This document shows positions 44,230 through 45,006 of a DNA stretch of 45,006 nucleotides, one piece after another. Under the pieces are notes generated by a model. It made no database searches and was not told where the DNA came from. It saw only the letters and a list, made by a program, of their open reading frames with translations. The stretch's first letter is position 1. Each line of letters opens with the position of its first letter. Origin of the DNA: EX4572-165 sp964581795 (GTDB lineage Archaea; Thermoplasmatota; E2; DHVEG-1); the NCBI GenBank assembly GCA_964581795.1, contig CAZOPW010000006.1, positions 1 through 45,006 of the forward strand, read 5' to 3'. The position numbers and the translations under genes are program-made.

Positions 44230-44937
44230 TTATAAATTGATTTGCTTTCCAATTTCTAATTCAATTCCCTCTTTGTTTTTTCGAAACAATCGCGCCCCAA
44301 ATGTTCCTTTTAAAATAAATGTTTCATCTTCACAATGAATCATTGCTCCTTCTCGTAATCCAATAACTGCAATATCATTGAATACGAAAAACTCTTGAAT
44401 TCTTTTCTCTCTTGTTTCACCCATATGTTTTGAATTTGGATTTGGATCAAGATAATGAGGATTAATGTTAAATGGAACAAGTCCTAAACCCTCAAACGAA
44501 GGAGGATACATAATTGGCATATCATTTGTAGTTTGAATACTTTGACAAGCAACATTAGATCCGGCACTAGTTCCAATATATGGCATTCCTTCTTTTACTG
44601 CTTTTCTTAAAGGCTCAATGATATTATGTTTATAAAGCTGAGTTGTTAATACAAATGTATTTCCTCCACCAATAAAAACTGCATCATGATCTTGGATTGC
44701 TTTTACTTTATCATCAAACTCATGGATTCCACGAAGTGTTTTTCCCATTTCCCCAAATCGCTTTCTTGCAGTTTTAGTGTATTCGTCATGGGTCATACCA
44801 CCCGGGCGAGCGTAAGGAACAAAAAGAACTGTTGATTTACCATTTAAAAAACGTTTTATTTCATCAGAACAATGATCTAAATATCCGCTTCCATGAAGTG
44901 TAGAATTACTTATGAGTAACAATGATTTCTTTGACAT
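44230..44937 (-). CDS. pepE: Peptidase E (Asp-specific dipeptidase, S51 family)
   Basis: 235 residues, the family's normal size. The glutamine-amidotransferase-like fold carries the nucleophile serine in GTSAGSN (S124), the histidine in NINPHYLD (H161) and an acid in GLREGAM (E196), matching the S-H-D/E triad of PepE. FIGGGNTFVLTTQLY is also conserved. Peptidase E cleaves N-terminal aspartyl dipeptides in the cytoplasm and would complement the secreted peptidases by finishing digestion. First gene of a two-gene leftward unit with the CDF transporter. An AT-rich promoter lies at 44938-45006; no other gene is visible to the window end. Confidence 0.93.
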   Translation of the reverse strand: MSKKSLLLISNSTLHGSGYLDHCSDEIKRFLNGKSTVLFVPYARPGGMTHDEYTKTARKRFGEMGKTLRGIHEFDDKVKAIQDHDAVFIGGGNTFVLTTQLYKHNIIEPLRKAVKEGMPYIGTSAGSNVACQSIQTTNDMPIMYPPSFEGLGLVPFNINPHYLDPNPNSKHMGETREKRIQEFFVFNDIAVIGLREGAMIHCEDETFILKGTFGARLFRKNKEGIELEIGKQINL

Positions 44938-45006
44938 AAGAAAAAGTGAATAACTTATTGTTAAAAGAGTTTATGATGTGTTAATATGATTTTATCTTTT
45001 AAATTA

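Noticed and set aside
1..45006. CRISPR arrays, insertion sequences, rRNA genes, toxin-antitoxin or restriction systems
   Set aside because: No regular repeat-spacer pattern, transposase motifs, rRNA segments or nuclease/methylase pairs were seen on either strand.

Overview
The window comes from an archaeon, most likely a euryarchaeal member of the Thermoplasmatota. This is an inference from gene content, not from a marker tree. The archaeal signs are plain: CDP-archaeol synthase (CarS), PurP, FEN1 with a PCNA-binding tail, an XPD-type helicase, TrpB2, Tsr3, a Taw2-like enzyme, an archaeal SecY/uL15 cluster, ADP-forming acyl-CoA synthetase, TATA-box promoters about 25 bases before many starts, and two tRNA genes with no encoded CCA. 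The DNA is AT-rich throughout, and most so at about 17.7-22.6 kb. A secreted C25 (gingipain-like) peptidase, a metzincin and a beta-helix/PKD surface protein suggest a heterotroph that attacks proteins outside the cell.

Layout. 0-1.7 kb: the edge of a leftward gene, a pilin/archaellin-like membrane protein, and a hydrophilic protein whose reading frame looks broken near its start. 1.7-5.0 kb: a very large beta-helix/PKD surface protein. 5.2-7.4 kb: stand-alone trpB2 and a ZIP metal transporter. 7.6-12.1 kb: a leftward core operon, uL15-secY-DUF106/EMC3-cmk-truB-tRNA-Ser(GGA). 12.4-14.2 kb: two exported proteins. 14.2-17.4 kb: a METTL5-type rRNA methyltransferase translationally coupled to an orphan 7TM-PAS histidine kinase. 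17.6 kb: tRNA-Ala(GGC). 18.1-22.4 kb: an AT-rich accessory stretch with unrecognised membrane proteins, a small winged-helix regulator and an exported arylsulfotransferase-like protein. 22.6-25.3 kb: an ABC-2 exporter pair and a polyprenol/phytol-kinase-like protein. 25.4-28.7 kb: a regulator, a secreted metzincin, carS and a zinc-finger protein. 28.7-31.6 kb: acdA, tsr3 and taw2. 31.7-36.7 kb: an XPD-like helicase, then a leftward RNA-processing operon (RNase J-like, YhaM-like, Trm112) and a possible 39-residue protein. 36.9-39.3 kb: the C25 peptidase. 39.6-44.9 kb: a zinc-ribbon membrane protein, purP, argF, fen1, a CDF metal transporter and peptidase E.

How the genes work together. Several clusters deal with making and modifying RNA and ribosomes: truB (Cbf5), METTL5 and Trm112, Tsr3 next to Taw2 (both enzymes use the aminocarboxypropyl group of SAM), and RNase J-like with YhaM-like. 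A second theme is export and the cell surface: SecY, the EMC3-like insertase and the secreted proteins. The best candidates for something undescribed are the regulator/sequon-rich membrane protein/42-residue membrane peptide group at 19.3-20.6 kb, the MBL-nuclease/HD-nuclease/Trm112 operon, the adjacent acp-transferase pair, and the overlooked 39-residue gene at 36.6 kb.
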